The notes below the pieces were generated by a model. That model had not been told where the DNA came from. It searched no databases and saw only the letters and a list, made by a program, of their open reading frames with translations. A DNA stretch of 64,000 bases from NCBI GenBank assembly GCA_964393185.1, contig CAYMSO010000004.1, forward strand, positions 75,009 through 139,008. Direction: 5' to 3'. This stretch comes from CAYMSO01 sp964393185. GTDB taxonomy: Bacteria > Patescibacteriota > Dojkabacteria > J137. The position numbers and the translations under genes were made by a program. How positions within the stretch are numbered: the first letter of the stretch is position 1; the number at the start of each line of letters is the position of its first letter. Positions 34,058 to 42,973 of this stretch are shown here, one piece after another.

Positions 34058-34530
34058 TCAAAAATTTTATCTTTAGCTAATTCTTGAAATATTTTTTTAC
34101 ACCATTGATCAACTTTTGTTAATACTTCTTCTTCGGGAGGACCATCAATTTTAAGAAATGTACCTACAGGTTTTGCATTTAAATTGTTTATAAAAAAATC
34201 TCTAAATTTTATTCCCCCACCACAGAAATTTTCGTAAACTTTTTCTCCCAATGCAAAAAAGGCTGCAACTTTATTTTGTAAATTTACAGGCGTGTTTGAA
34301 CGCTCAACAAATTCTTCCACGTCTGGAGGATAATTTCCTTCGCTCCATGTGGATGTACCCGCGATGATAAAATGATAATCAAGAAGGACTTCTGTATTCA
34401 GAATTTCTACAACATTTAAAACATCAACTAGATCAAATAACTTGGAAGCCTCTGCCGCCTTTCCAATCCGATGAGCAACAATCTCGCTATTGTAGGTAAG
34501 TGTTCCGTAAAGGACAAGTAGCTTAAACAT
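34054..34530 (-). CDS. Flavodoxin-like protein
   Basis: The 158-residue protein has the flavodoxin fold. The FMN phosphate loop is LYGTLTYNSEIVAHRIG near residues 6-22 (the usual T/S-x-T-G-N-T is changed), followed by FIIAGTSTWSEGNYPPDVEEF near 49-69 and VAAFFALGEKVYENFCGG near 82-99, which matches the second FMN loop. It would carry low-potential electrons. Its partner is unknown. The promoter is TATAAT, 6 nt before the ATG. Confidence 0.82.
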   Translation of the reverse strand: MFKLLVLYGTLTYNSEIVAHRIGKAAEASKLFDLVDVLNVVEILNTEVLLDYHFIIAGTSTWSEGNYPPDVEEFVERSNTPVNLQNKVAAFFALGEKVYENFCGGGIKFRDFFINNLNAKPVGTFLKIDGPPEEEVLTKVDQWCKKIFQELAKDKIFD

Positions 34531-34536
34531 CCAACC

Positions 34537-34574
34537 ATTATAACATCAACAATAAAAGCCCTAAATGATATAAT
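34537..34574. promoter_or_regulatory. Divergent pair of leaderless-type promoters
   Basis: On the minus strand TATAAT (34537-34542) lies 6 nt before the flavodoxin ATG, and on the plus strand TATAAT (34569-34574) lies 6 nt before the HAD gene ATG. Transcription starting 6-7 nt after a -10 would begin at the start codon itself, so neither gene can have a ribosome binding site. Confidence 0.65.
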
Positions 34575-34580
34575 TCGAGG

Positions 34581-35195
34581 ATGAAATTTACAAATAGAAA
34601 AGAAAGAATAATATTTGATTTTGATGGTGTAATAGTTGATTCTTTTGACCTATGCTTCGAAAGTATGCAAACTATTTTTCCTCAAATGCAAGAAGATTAC
34701 TATAGAGATTTATTTACTGATAATGTATATTCGAAGGTTGCAACATTGTTTACAGATCTAAAGGATTTTGAAAACTCACAATTTAAGTTTTTTGATCACT
34801 ATGCCAAGAACATATCAAAAATTAAACTTATTCCAGGTATTACTGAGTTAATAGCCTTATTAGCTAAAAATCATGAACTACATATTGTATCTTCTACTCT
34901 CTCTAGCATCATAGAAAAAGCGCTCAGGAATGAAAATCTAGACCAATATTTTTCTACTATTCTTGGTAGTGATATAGCAAAAAGTAAGGTGGAGAAATTT
35001 GCCAGAATAGATAGTAATTTATCTCAGGCTGTTTTTGTCACCGACACTTTGGGAGACATAAAAGAGGCTATGCAAGTCCATCTAGATGTGATTGCGGTAT
35101 CTTGGGGCTTTCACAGTAAAGAAACATTTCAGAAGGAATATAAAAATTTATTAATAGTAGATTCTATACAAGAACTTAGAAACTTTTTAGTATGA
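34581..35195 (+). CDS. HAD-superfamily hydrolase (phosphoglycolate-phosphatase-like)
   Basis: The 204-residue protein begins with IIFDFDGVIVDS near residues 10-21, the DxD nucleophile motif, followed by the helical cap region (about 22-80), IVSSTLSSI near 98-107 and FVTDTLGDIKEA near 149-160 with the acidic metal site. Members dephosphorylate sugar phosphates or nucleotides. Its stop overlaps the tsaD start by 4 nt (ATGA), so the two are translationally coupled. The substrate is unknown. Confidence 0.85.
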   Translation: MKFTNRKERIIFDFDGVIVDSFDLCFESMQTIFPQMQEDYYRDLFTDNVYSKVATLFTDLKDFENSQFKFFDHYAKNISKIKLIPGITELIALLAKNHELHIVSSTLSSIIEKALRNENLDQYFSTILGSDIAKSKVEKFARIDSNLSQAVFVTDTLGDIKEAMQVHLDVIAVSWGFHSKETFQKEYKNLLIVDSIQELRNFLV

Positions 35196-36391
35196 AAGAT
35201 ATAACTGTTTTAGCTATAGATACTTCCTGCGACGAAACATCTTGTGCAGTTGTTGAGGGATATACTGTACTTTCCAATGTATTACCTTCCCAAATTGAGT
35301 TTCATAAAAAATATGGCGGAGTTGTTCCCAGTGTAGCAAGACTTGCGCATCAGCAAAGAATTGATGGTGTGGTCAACGAAGCATTACAAATTGCAAAAAA
35401 AGATATAGAACAAATTGATTTTGTAGCTGTAACAATAGGTCCCGGATTGGCTATAGCGCTTGAAGTAGGAATTAATAAAGCAAAGCAGCTTGCGCGTAAA
35501 TACAAAAAACCTTTGATTACTGTTAATCACATGGAAGGTCACTTACTATCTGTATTAGCACAGCGTAAGAGCAAGACAATATATAGTAGAAACAACATTC
35601 AATTTCCCGTTTTAGGAGTACTTGTGTCTGGAAAACATACAGAATTAGTATTAATGAAAGCTTTTGGAGATTATAAAATTATTGGCGAAACGCAGGATGA
35701 TGCTTGCGGTGAAGCATTTGATAAATGCGGCAGAATGTTAGGACTTGGTTATCCGGCGGGTCCGATTCTAGCTAAATTCGCAAAAGAGAATAGAAAAAAT
35801 ATAAAAATAAAGGATACTAGAAAAAATCTTAGTTACTTAATTACAGGAACATCAAATGTAAGTGGCAAACTTTTTGAACTACCTGTAGCTATGGCAAATT
35901 CAAAAGATTTAAACTTTAGTTATTCTGGATTAAAAACAGCATTCAAACAACTTATAGAAAAATTATCCGGTGAACATATTACCTCGCAAGATCAAGCAAA
36001 CAACAATCTGCCTCAATTAAAAAAACAGGATATTTTAGATTTATGTGTGGTGTTCGAAGAAGCGGCTTTTAGGCCGATAGAAATTAAGCTAAAAAAGGCT
36101 GTAGAACTATATCGTCCAAAAGAAATTTGGCTTGGAGGTGGCGTCTCGGCAAACACAAACTTAAGGCAAAAAGTCAGAAAACTTTGCAAAGAATATGCAG
36201 TTGACTACAAATTCCCAGACAATCAAAAATTAAACACAGACAACGCAGCAATGATAGGTTTAGCTGCCATTGTCAGATTAAAAAAGCTTGGCATTAAACA
36301 TAATAATACAGACGATAAAGGGATTTATAGTCATAGCTTCGACAAGATAGACAGGGATCCAACGTTAAGTTTAGAAGACACAAAATATTAA
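35192..36391 (+). CDS. tsaD: tRNA N6-adenosine threonylcarbamoyltransferase TsaD
   Basis: The 399-residue protein is TsaD/Kae1: VLAIDTSCDETSCAVV at the start (ATP loop), NHMEGHL near residues 111-117 with the metal His pair, GLGYPAGP near 184, NFSYSGLKTAF near 245 and the IWLGGGVSANTNLR near 311-324. It transfers threonylcarbamoyl to A37 of ANN-reading tRNAs. A ~25-residue insertion in the middle region is longer than in E. coli. TsaB, TsaC and TsaE are not adjacent. Confidence 0.96.
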   Translation: MKDITVLAIDTSCDETSCAVVEGYTVLSNVLPSQIEFHKKYGGVVPSVARLAHQQRIDGVVNEALQIAKKDIEQIDFVAVTIGPGLAIALEVGINKAKQLARKYKKPLITVNHMEGHLLSVLAQRKSKTIYSRNNIQFPVLGVLVSGKHTELVLMKAFGDYKIIGETQDDACGEAFDKCGRMLGLGYPAGPILAKFAKENRKNIKIKDTRKNLSYLITGTSNVSGKLFELPVAMANSKDLNFSYSGLKTAFKQLIEKLSGEHITSQDQANNNLPQLKKQDILDLCVVFEEAAFRPIEIKLKKAVELYRPKEIWLGGGVSANTNLRQKVRKLCKEYAVDYKFPDNQKLNTDNAAMIGLAAIVRLKKLGIKHNNTDDKGIYSHSFDKIDRDPTLSLEDTKY

Positions 36392-36478
36392 TCCTTTCAA
36401 AATTCTTTCAAATGATTTTGAATTTGCTATTCATAGCTAACTTCAAACCTTAAAATCAAGAAGTTTACTCTAATTTAA

Positions 36479-37993
36479 ATGTCTTCAAAATTATATACTG
36501 CTGCTCTTGTAGGCCTAGATTGCAAGATTGTTGAAGTGGAAGTAGATTATAGAAGAGGCAACACATATTTTTCGATAGTTGGATTGGCAGATAAATCTAT
36601 TCAAGAAGCAAAAGATAGAATACCTGCTGCAATTAAAAATTCAGGAGCAGAATTTGTGCCAATGAAAATAGTTATGAGTCTTGCTCCTGCCGAACTGATA
36701 AAATCTGGACCCAGCTACGATTTGCCACTTGCACTAGGTTATCTTCTGGCATCTGATCAACTTACTATAGATCCCAAGAATAAACTTTTTATTGGTGAAC
36801 TAGCTTTAGATGGGAGGTTAAGACCAATAAGCGGTATTTTGCCGATTACTGATTCTTGTAAAAAAATGGGTTTTAAAGAAATATACTTACCAGAAGAAAA
36901 CGTCGATGAGGCGGCCTTAGTAAAGGGAATAAATATTTACCCAGTCAGCTCTTTAAAACAATTGATAGATCATATTTCTGGTATTAATACAATCGAACCT
37001 TATATTTCGCAACCAATGGTAAATACTAAAACAGATTTTGATTTTGATTTTTCCACAGTCCGTGGACAGGAATTTGTAAAACGAGCTTTAGAAATAGCTG
37101 CAGCCGGTGGGCACAATGTATTAATGTCTGGCGTGCCCGGATCGGGCAAGACGTTACTCTCACGCTGTTTTCCAAGTATATTGCCCGAGATGACACTTGA
37201 AGAAAGTCTCGAAGTAACTCGGATTTATTCAGTTGCTGGGTTACTTACAAACAAGCAACCATTAATATCTACTAGGCCATTTAGATCACCTCATCACACA
37301 AGTTCTCAGGTTGCTCTAGTTGGTGGTGGTGGACAAATAAAACCGGGAGAAATATCTCTTGCACATAGAGGAGTACTGTTTTTAGATGAATTCCCTGAAT
37401 TTTCAACGCAATCCCTGGAATCTTTACGTCAGCCTCTCGAGGATCGAATAGTTACTATTTCTAGGGCATCCGGAACTCTTACTTTTCCTGCAAATTTTAC
37501 ACTAGTTGCAGCTATGAACCCATGTAAGTGCGGGTATAAAGGCGATCCTTTAAAGCAATGTACTTGCACTGTTCAGGAAATTATAAGATATCAGAAAAAG
37601 ATTTCGGGACCGATACTGGATAGAATTGATTTACTAATAAACGTTCCCAAGGTGGAAAGAGATAAATTGTTTTCCGAAACAGCAGCTGAATCATCGCATA
37701 TAATAAGAGCTAGAGTTCAAAAAGCACGCAACATGCAGCTAGAAAGATATAAGGGGTTAAGTAATATATGCAACTCTGATCTTAAACAGTCAGAAATTAA
37801 CAAGTTTATTGTACTGGAAGACGATTCTAAAGAGATTCTAGAAATTGCTGTAAAAAATCTAAATCTCTCTGCTCGTTCTTATTTTAGAATTTTGAAAGTA
37901 GCAAGAACAATAGCTGATCTAGAAAATTCCGAAAAAGTAATGCTACAGCACATTCAGGAGGCATTGGGATATAGAGTTGAGATAGGTGCTTAA
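36479..37993 (+). CDS. comM: ComM/YifB-type Mg-chelatase-like AAA+ ATPase
   Basis: The 504-residue protein has the N-terminal S5-like fold (SMGSKLYTAALV-type start, DLPLALGYLLASDQ near residues 81-94), Walker A GVPGSGKT near 220, Walker B FLDEFPEFS near 301 and the RPF-RSPHHTSSQ and MNPCKCGYKGDP stretches near 265 and 345 typical of this family. It is a helicase that promotes branch migration during natural transformation. It supports DNA uptake by the PilN/PilO pilus system. An 8-bp inverted repeat lies upstream (36396-36403 with 36415-36422). Confidence 0.94.
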   Translation: MSSKLYTAALVGLDCKIVEVEVDYRRGNTYFSIVGLADKSIQEAKDRIPAAIKNSGAEFVPMKIVMSLAPAELIKSGPSYDLPLALGYLLASDQLTIDPKNKLFIGELALDGRLRPISGILPITDSCKKMGFKEIYLPEENVDEAALVKGINIYPVSSLKQLIDHISGINTIEPYISQPMVNTKTDFDFDFSTVRGQEFVKRALEIAAAGGHNVLMSGVPGSGKTLLSRCFPSILPEMTLEESLEVTRIYSVAGLLTNKQPLISTRPFRSPHHTSSQVALVGGGGQIKPGEISLAHRGVLFLDEFPEFSTQSLESLRQPLEDRIVTISRASGTLTFPANFTLVAAMNPCKCGYKGDPLKQCTCTVQEIIRYQKKISGPILDRIDLLINVPKVERDKLFSETAAESSHIIRARVQKARNMQLERYKGLSNICNSDLKQSEINKFIVLEDDSKEILEIAVKNLNLSARSYFRILKVARTIADLENSEKVMLQHIQEALGYRVEIGA

Positions 37994-38024
37994 CTTTGGT
38001 AGTATTTGATAATTACTATTTAGT

Positions 38025-39065
38025 ATGACTAAGAAACTAATTATTGTATTATTGCTTTGCACAATAGCTCTTCTGCTTGTAATTATCGTTATTAAAGATG
38101 AACAGCCCAACACTCAAGATTCAGAAACACAAGAAAGTAGTCAAGAAACTTTAAGAAATTATAAAATAGGAATAGCTGGTTACACTCCTGCTAATTTGAA
38201 CGAACCTAAGGTCGAAGATGTTCTAAATTTCTGGAGGGAGATTGAAGCAAATGCAGATTATTATGGAATTCATACAGATTGGAAGGATACTCAATTAATA
38301 AATCTGGCTGTTGACCAACTCGATCTAGATCTGAATGTTGTTTTAGGGTTTCAGAACCCGGAAGAATGGTTAAATAGCCAAGCAAATTATATCGAGGTTG
38401 CCAAAAGCCTATTGCAAAAGTACCCACAAATAAAATATTTAGCAATTGGCAATGAAGTTAATTTGCTCAAAGAAACCTATCCTGCTGAATTCCCGAATTT
38501 TATCTCGGCCTACAAAGCAATTTACGATTCACTAAAGGTCGACTATCCCGAAGTGACTATTTACACAACATTTCAGTTCGAAGCTTTGGCTGGCAACGGT
38601 TACTTGACTGGCAAGAAAGACACTAGAGAACCTGATTATAATTTAGTCGCTGAACTGGAGTCTAAGCTAGATATTATTGGATTAACGCTTTATCCATATT
38701 TTGATTACACATCACCAAGTTTTATACCCGATGACTATCTTTCGGGATTAACCTCGATTTCTCAAAAACCAATAGCGATTACAGAAACCGGGTGGATGAG
38801 TAGAGAAACATATGGTGGCGACCTTGCGACATTGGGCGACGAAGGATATACAGGATCAGAAGAAGAGCAAGTTAATTATATTAAAAGGCTAGTTTCTTTA
38901 GTTGAGAATTACAACGTAGTGTTTATAACGTGGTTTCCGCTAAACGACTTAACTAATTGGCAAAATGGAGATGACCCGGAGAAATTTGAGCTTTTTGATT
39001 CCATCGGTTTAAAAAAATACGACGGAACACCGAAATTAGCCTGGGAAGAGTGGATCAAGTGGTAA
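38025..39065 (+). CDS. Membrane-anchored clan-A glycoside-hydrolase-like protein
   Basis: The 346-residue protein starts with a hydrophobic segment (residues 5-24) that is a signal peptide or anchor, then a Ser/Gln/Glu-rich linker and a TIM-barrel-like domain from about 48. The acid/base Glu is probably in LAIGNEVN near residue 142 and the nucleophile Glu in AITETGWMS near 253, with the spacing of clan GH-A enzymes such as GH53 galactanases. The polysaccharide is unknown. It is probably exported, which is unusual in a small CPR-like genome and suggests host-surface or own-envelope glycan trimming. Confidence 0.7.
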   Translation: MTKKLIIVLLLCTIALLLVIIVIKDEQPNTQDSETQESSQETLRNYKIGIAGYTPANLNEPKVEDVLNFWREIEANADYYGIHTDWKDTQLINLAVDQLDLDLNVVLGFQNPEEWLNSQANYIEVAKSLLQKYPQIKYLAIGNEVNLLKETYPAEFPNFISAYKAIYDSLKVDYPEVTIYTTFQFEALAGNGYLTGKKDTREPDYNLVAELESKLDIIGLTLYPYFDYTSPSFIPDDYLSGLTSISQKPIAITETGWMSRETYGGDLATLGDEGYTGSEEEQVNYIKRLVSLVENYNVVFITWFPLNDLTNWQNGDDPEKFELFDSIGLKKYDGTPKLAWEEWIKW

Positions 39066-39069
39066 TTTG

Positions 39070-39750
39070 TTAATCCAGTTCTTTGCCGAGATTTATATTC
39101 TGCAGAAAGTTCTCTGGAAAGTTTTTCTTTGGATCTTTCAAATAAATTGCGTACCCTAAGTTCTCTTCTGAAGCTGCAACAATGTAAATAATCTCATTTC
39201 TTGATCCATCTTGAGTTCTATACTTTATTTGGTAGCCCTTGTACTGCGAAACGCTTACTGAGTTATTTGTAATCTCATATTCATAGTTAGGACCTTTGTT
39301 CCACTGATCAACTAATTTCTGAAATAAAGAGTCATTGTTATCCTTATCGGCTATTTTGATACACTCGATTACAAGTTCAGAATCATTATTGTATACTCTG
39401 CTTCCTATTGAATTATCTACAAGTAAATTTCTGTGATTCTTAACTAATTCAAACTCAAATTTATCAGGATTATAAATTATTCCATTTTTGCATAGATCGT
39501 AATACCCTTCTCTGCTATCTTTGGAATCATATACTTCTATTATTATAGGCCCGTCCGATTTTGTTTCATCTAACTCTTCTATTTCTGGATCAATATCGAA
39601 ACCTGTTTCTTCTACATATGATTTGTTGTCGAGCTTATCTTGGCCCAGTGCTTTGGAGAAAACAAGGTAAAACAATATACTTAAGATTAATATGGCTATT
39701 GCGGAAATCAGAACTATAGTAATCCATTCGTTTTTGGTATCGTTGCGCAT
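39070..39750 (-). CDS. Single-pass membrane-anchored protein of unknown function
   Basis: The 226-residue protein has an N-terminal helix at about residues 12-33, an acidic Glu/Asp-rich linker (about 40-70) and an outside domain of about 150 residues with alternating beta strands (for example VSVSQYKGYQIKYRT). It resembles PsbP/lipoprotein-like domains only vaguely. It lies tail to tail with the glycosidase-like gene. Confidence 0.55.
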   Translation of the reverse strand: MRNDTKNEWITIVLISAIAILILSILFYLVFSKALGQDKLDNKSYVEETGFDIDPEIEELDETKSDGPIIIEVYDSKDSREGYYDLCKNGIIYNPDKFEFELVKNHRNLLVDNSIGSRVYNNDSELVIECIKIADKDNNDSLFQKLVDQWNKGPNYEYEITNNSVSVSQYKGYQIKYRTQDGSRNEIIYIVAASEENLGYAIYLKDPKKNFPENFLQNINLGKELD

Positions 39751-39792
39751 GCTAGATGTATAACTTCTAGTATAATTTGATTATAACATTAA

Positions 39793-40524
39793 CTAGTTCA
39801 CGTTTCGTATACACATAACCCATTCGCCTCTAAGCTTTAACTTTTGAATCTGATAAAGTACCTGATTGATTTTGCCTCTATAGGTTTTCTCGTAAAGCTT
39901 TGTAATGTCGTTGCTAAGGCTCACTACAATATTGTCTAAGTTGTTTTTATTACAATATTCAGCAACTGCTCTTAACGTTTTCTCTACTCTAAAAGGTGAT
40001 TCATAAATGATTATGGTAACTTCCGAATTTAAGTATTTGCCTACAAGCTCGGTAATTTTACCCGTTTTTCTAGGCATGAATCCTAAAAATATGTATCTAT
40101 CTGTTGCTAATCCGGATAATAGCAAAGCCGAACTTACAGCCGTAGGACCAGGAATAACTTCTATCTCTTGTCCTAAATTTATCAAGTCTCTTATTAACTT
40201 AAATCCCGGATCGGAAATTGCAGGCATTCCACTATCAGATACTAAAATTACTTTAGCTTCTTGCCCTATCTTGGATACAATCCAAGGCATTATGGCTGAA
40301 TGGTTTTGATCTCTATACGATCGAACTTCCTGATTCTTATTTGCATTAATATGTAATTCATCAAAAATCTTTTCGAATCTAACTTTAATAATGGCTTGCA
40401 GTTTTCGAAATACTCGAGTATCTTCTGCCAAAACTACATCAGCTTCAAAAATTGTTTTTATAGCTCTTATTGTAATATCTTCTATATTACCAATAGGTGT
40501 TCCAACAATGGCTAATTTATTCAT
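39793..40524 (-). CDS. rsmI: 16S rRNA (cytidine1402-2'-O)-methyltransferase RsmI
   Basis: The 243-residue protein has RsmI motifs: LAIVGTPIGNIEDITIRA at the start, VVLAEDTR near 31, VSDSGMPAISDPGFKLI near 93-109 and IPGPTAVSSALLLSGLATDRYIF near 124-146, then YESPFR near 173. It belongs to the SPOUT-unrelated tetrapyrrole methylase fold and methylates ribose 1402 of 16S rRNA. TATAAT (40531-40536) lies exactly 6 nt before the ATG. Confidence 0.95.
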   Translation of the reverse strand: MNKLAIVGTPIGNIEDITIRAIKTIFEADVVLAEDTRVFRKLQAIIKVRFEKIFDELHINANKNQEVRSYRDQNHSAIMPWIVSKIGQEAKVILVSDSGMPAISDPGFKLIRDLINLGQEIEVIPGPTAVSSALLLSGLATDRYIFLGFMPRKTGKITELVGKYLNSEVTIIIYESPFRVEKTLRAVAEYCNKNNLDNIVVSLSNDITKLYEKTYRGKINQVLYQIQKLKLRGEWVMCIRNVN

Positions 40525-40548
40525 AAACTAATTATATTGGAAAGTGGA

Positions 40549-40582
40549 TGCGAAAGCGAGATATGCAAATCTCGCTTTCGCA
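40549..40582 (-). terminator. Strong hairpin between ahcY and rsmI, without a T tract
   Basis: A perfect 14-bp stem (40549-40562 with 40569-40582) with a 6-nt loop lies just behind the ahcY stop and directly before the rsmI promoter. There is no T run on either side, so it is a weak intrinsic terminator at best; it could also stabilise the ahcY transcript 3' end. Confidence 0.5.
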
Positions 40583-40587
40583 TAGTA

Positions 40588-41979
40588 TCAATATTTATAA
40601 TGCTCAGGCTTAAATGGACCATCAGTTGAAACTCCCAAATACTCTGCCTGTTCTTTGGTTAGTTTATCAAGTTTGGCTCCCACTTTTGCAAGATGCAACC
40701 TAGCTACTTCCTCGTCAAGTTTTTTAGGTAATCTATAAACTCCAATAGGATATTGTTTTGTATTAGTATATAACTCTATCTGTGCAAGTACCTGATTGGT
40801 AAAGCTGTTCGACATAACAAAGCTTGGGTGGCCTGTTGCACAGCCAAGATTAACAAGTCTTCCTTCTGCCAGCAGAATAATACTTTTGTTTCCTGGAAGA
40901 TTAATTAAGTCTACTTGAGGTTTAATATTTTTCCATTCGTATTTTCGCATCGAATCAACTTGAATTTCGCTGTCGAAGTGACCAATATTACAAACAATTG
41001 CCTTATCTTTCATTTGTAACATGTGTTTTTCGGTGATTACATCTTTGCAGCCAGTAGCTGTTACAAAAATATCTCCTATTTTTACAGCTTCATCCATTGT
41101 CATAACTTCGTAACCTTCCATTGCAGCTTGTAGAGCGCAGATTGGATCAATCTCTGTAACAATTATTCTTGCTCCTTGTCCTTTTAAGGATTGCACACTT
41201 CCTTTTCCCACATCTCCATAACCTGCTATTACAGCAACTTTTCCAGAAATCATCACATCGGTGGCTCTCATAATTGAGTCTACCAAAGAATGTCTACATC
41301 CATATAAATTATCAAATTTTGATTTGGTAACTGAGTCGTTCACGTTTATTGCAGGGAACATTAATTCTCCTCTTTCGAACATTTGATAAAGTCTGTGAAC
41401 TCCTGTAGTTGTTTCTTCACTCACGCCTTTAATATTCTTAATGATTCTATGAAACCTTTTATTATCTTTTGCAATAGATTTCTTTAACTGAGCATATAGC
41501 AATCTTTCATCTTCCGAACCAGCTTTTTTATCTAAAATTTTTGGATCCTCCTCTGCTCTAAATCCTAAATGTAGATAAAGTGTTGCATCACCTCCATCAT
41601 CTAAAATCATGTTAGGACCCTCGCTATCTCCCCACTCAAAAATTTTATCGGTGTACTCCCAATATTCCTGCAGAGATTCTCCCTTGTAAGCAAACACAGC
41701 AGTACCTTTGGCTGCAATCGCTGCTGCAGCATGATCTTGAGTTGAAAAAATATTACAGCTTACCCATCTAACTTCTGCACCAAGTTCCTGAAGTGTTTCT
41801 ATTAAAACGGCTGTCTGTATAGTCATATGCAAAGATCCCGCAATTTTAGCTCCCTTTAATGGTTTTTGCTTTCCGTATTTTGCTCTCAGTGCCATCAACC
41901 CAGGCATTTCTTGCTCGGCAAGCGTTATTTCCTTTCTACCCCAATCAGCTAGAGAAATATCTTTTACTTTATAGTCCAT
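40588..41979 (-). CDS. ahcY: Adenosylhomocysteinase (SAH hydrolase)
   Basis: The 463-residue protein splits S-adenosylhomocysteine into homocysteine and adenosine, using bound NAD. It has HMTIQTAVLIETL near residue 50, the NAD loop VAGYGDVGKGSVQ near 253-265, the KFDN and HSLVDSIMRATD region near 225-240, and the closing PFKPEHYKY, the conserved C-terminus that completes the NAD site of the partner subunit. An uncommon gene in reduced CPR-type genomes, it lies downstream of the methyltransferase, MetE-like and kinase genes that would handle its products. A TATAAT lies about 45 nt before the start. Confidence 0.97.
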   Translation of the reverse strand: MDYKVKDISLADWGRKEITLAEQEMPGLMALRAKYGKQKPLKGAKIAGSLHMTIQTAVLIETLQELGAEVRWVSCNIFSTQDHAAAAIAAKGTAVFAYKGESLQEYWEYTDKIFEWGDSEGPNMILDDGGDATLYLHLGFRAEEDPKILDKKAGSEDERLLYAQLKKSIAKDNKRFHRIIKNIKGVSEETTTGVHRLYQMFERGELMFPAINVNDSVTKSKFDNLYGCRHSLVDSIMRATDVMISGKVAVIAGYGDVGKGSVQSLKGQGARIIVTEIDPICALQAAMEGYEVMTMDEAVKIGDIFVTATGCKDVITEKHMLQMKDKAIVCNIGHFDSEIQVDSMRKYEWKNIKPQVDLINLPGNKSIILLAEGRLVNLGCATGHPSFVMSNSFTNQVLAQIELYTNTKQYPIGVYRLPKKLDEEVARLHLAKVGAKLDKLTKEQAEYLGVSTDGPFKPEHYKY

Positions 41980-42061
41980 ACAAGAAGTTGTTAAGAAAAT
42001 TAAATTTAATAGTAGAGTAATAAAGTATTATACTGCAATTTATAAAAATCTAAGCAGATTT

Positions 42062-42973
42062 TTATTCAACTTCCAGAACAGTTACCAGATAGCGCAAATT
42101 TATACCTAGATCTTGGCCACCATAATCCTCATCTACTATCTCTTGAATAACTTGAGTATTACCAGGATACAGGTAGCAACTTTGTTTATAGGCTTCTAAA
42201 ACACTGTGTTTAAAAGTATCAAATTCTTGCCCATTTCCATACCTTTCATATAAATTAGAAATATTCCTATAACCAAAATTTGGATTATTGTTCGTTTCGT
42301 CAAGCCAAAATTGATCAGCTGCCCTTAATTGCACACGATTACTCGCATAGTTTATATTATCCAATAAAGAGTTTAAATTATCCAAAGTTAAGTAATTAAG
42401 CTGCTTTCCATTGGCTACTTGGTTAAGAATGTAAGAAAATCTAAGTAACCCAGTTCTGTCATCTCCGCTGCTTTGAATATCAATAATTTTAGTGCCAGTT
42501 GGGAAAGTTGTGTAGTATTGGAATAAAGCAAGTTGTTCTGGAGTGTATCCCTCGATAGGCAAGCTAGGTGGATTCGCAATATCAAAACCACTGTATACAA
42601 AGTACTGTGCAAGTGCTCTTTGAGTAAGAATACATGGCATATTTCTTGCTATTGGCAGTTGATGCATAAGCCCTGCTTGTACAAACGATACATTTGGATA
42701 TAATTGCCGTCCAAGCTCTAACTTACTTGAATCAATGTCAACAACTACAAGTTTATTAGATCCAGTTAACTCAGATAACATACCAAACATATCTCCACTA
42801 GCTCCACCATTGTCAATAATAAAACAATTATTAGAATATGCCATTATTTCGCGTATTACTTCAGCACAAACAATATTAAAATCTTTGTCATGAAAATGAG
42901 ATCTGCTAAACTGTCCATCTAAACATGCATTTTGTTCAGCTACTTCTGTAACTTGTGATATATTAACGCTCAT
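42062..42973 (-). CDS. Class I methyltransferase-fold protein linked to the MetE-like gene
   Basis: The 303-residue protein has a SAM-fold core: CFIIDNGGASGDMFG near residues 48-62 (motif I), LVVVDIDSSKLELG near 73-86 (acidic ribose-binding Asp) and VSFVQAGLMHQLP near 92-104. It lacks the catalytic motifs of known small-molecule methyltransferases, so the substrate cannot be named. Its start lies 11 nt inside the end of the MetE-like gene, in a different frame, so expression is coupled. I infer a role in the same methyl-transfer cluster, but a non-catalytic or unrelated role is possible. Confidence 0.65.
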   Translation of the reverse strand: MSVNISQVTEVAEQNACLDGQFSRSHFHDKDFNIVCAEVIREIMAYSNNCFIIDNGGASGDMFGMLSELTGSNKLVVVDIDSSKLELGRQLYPNVSFVQAGLMHQLPIARNMPCILTQRALAQYFVYSGFDIANPPSLPIEGYTPEQLALFQYYTTFPTGTKIIDIQSSGDDRTGLLRFSYILNQVANGKQLNYLTLDNLNSLLDNINYASNRVQLRAADQFWLDETNNNPNFGYRNISNLYERYGNGQEFDTFKHSVLEAYKQSCYLYPGNTQVIQEIVDEDYGGQDLGINLRYLVTVLEVE

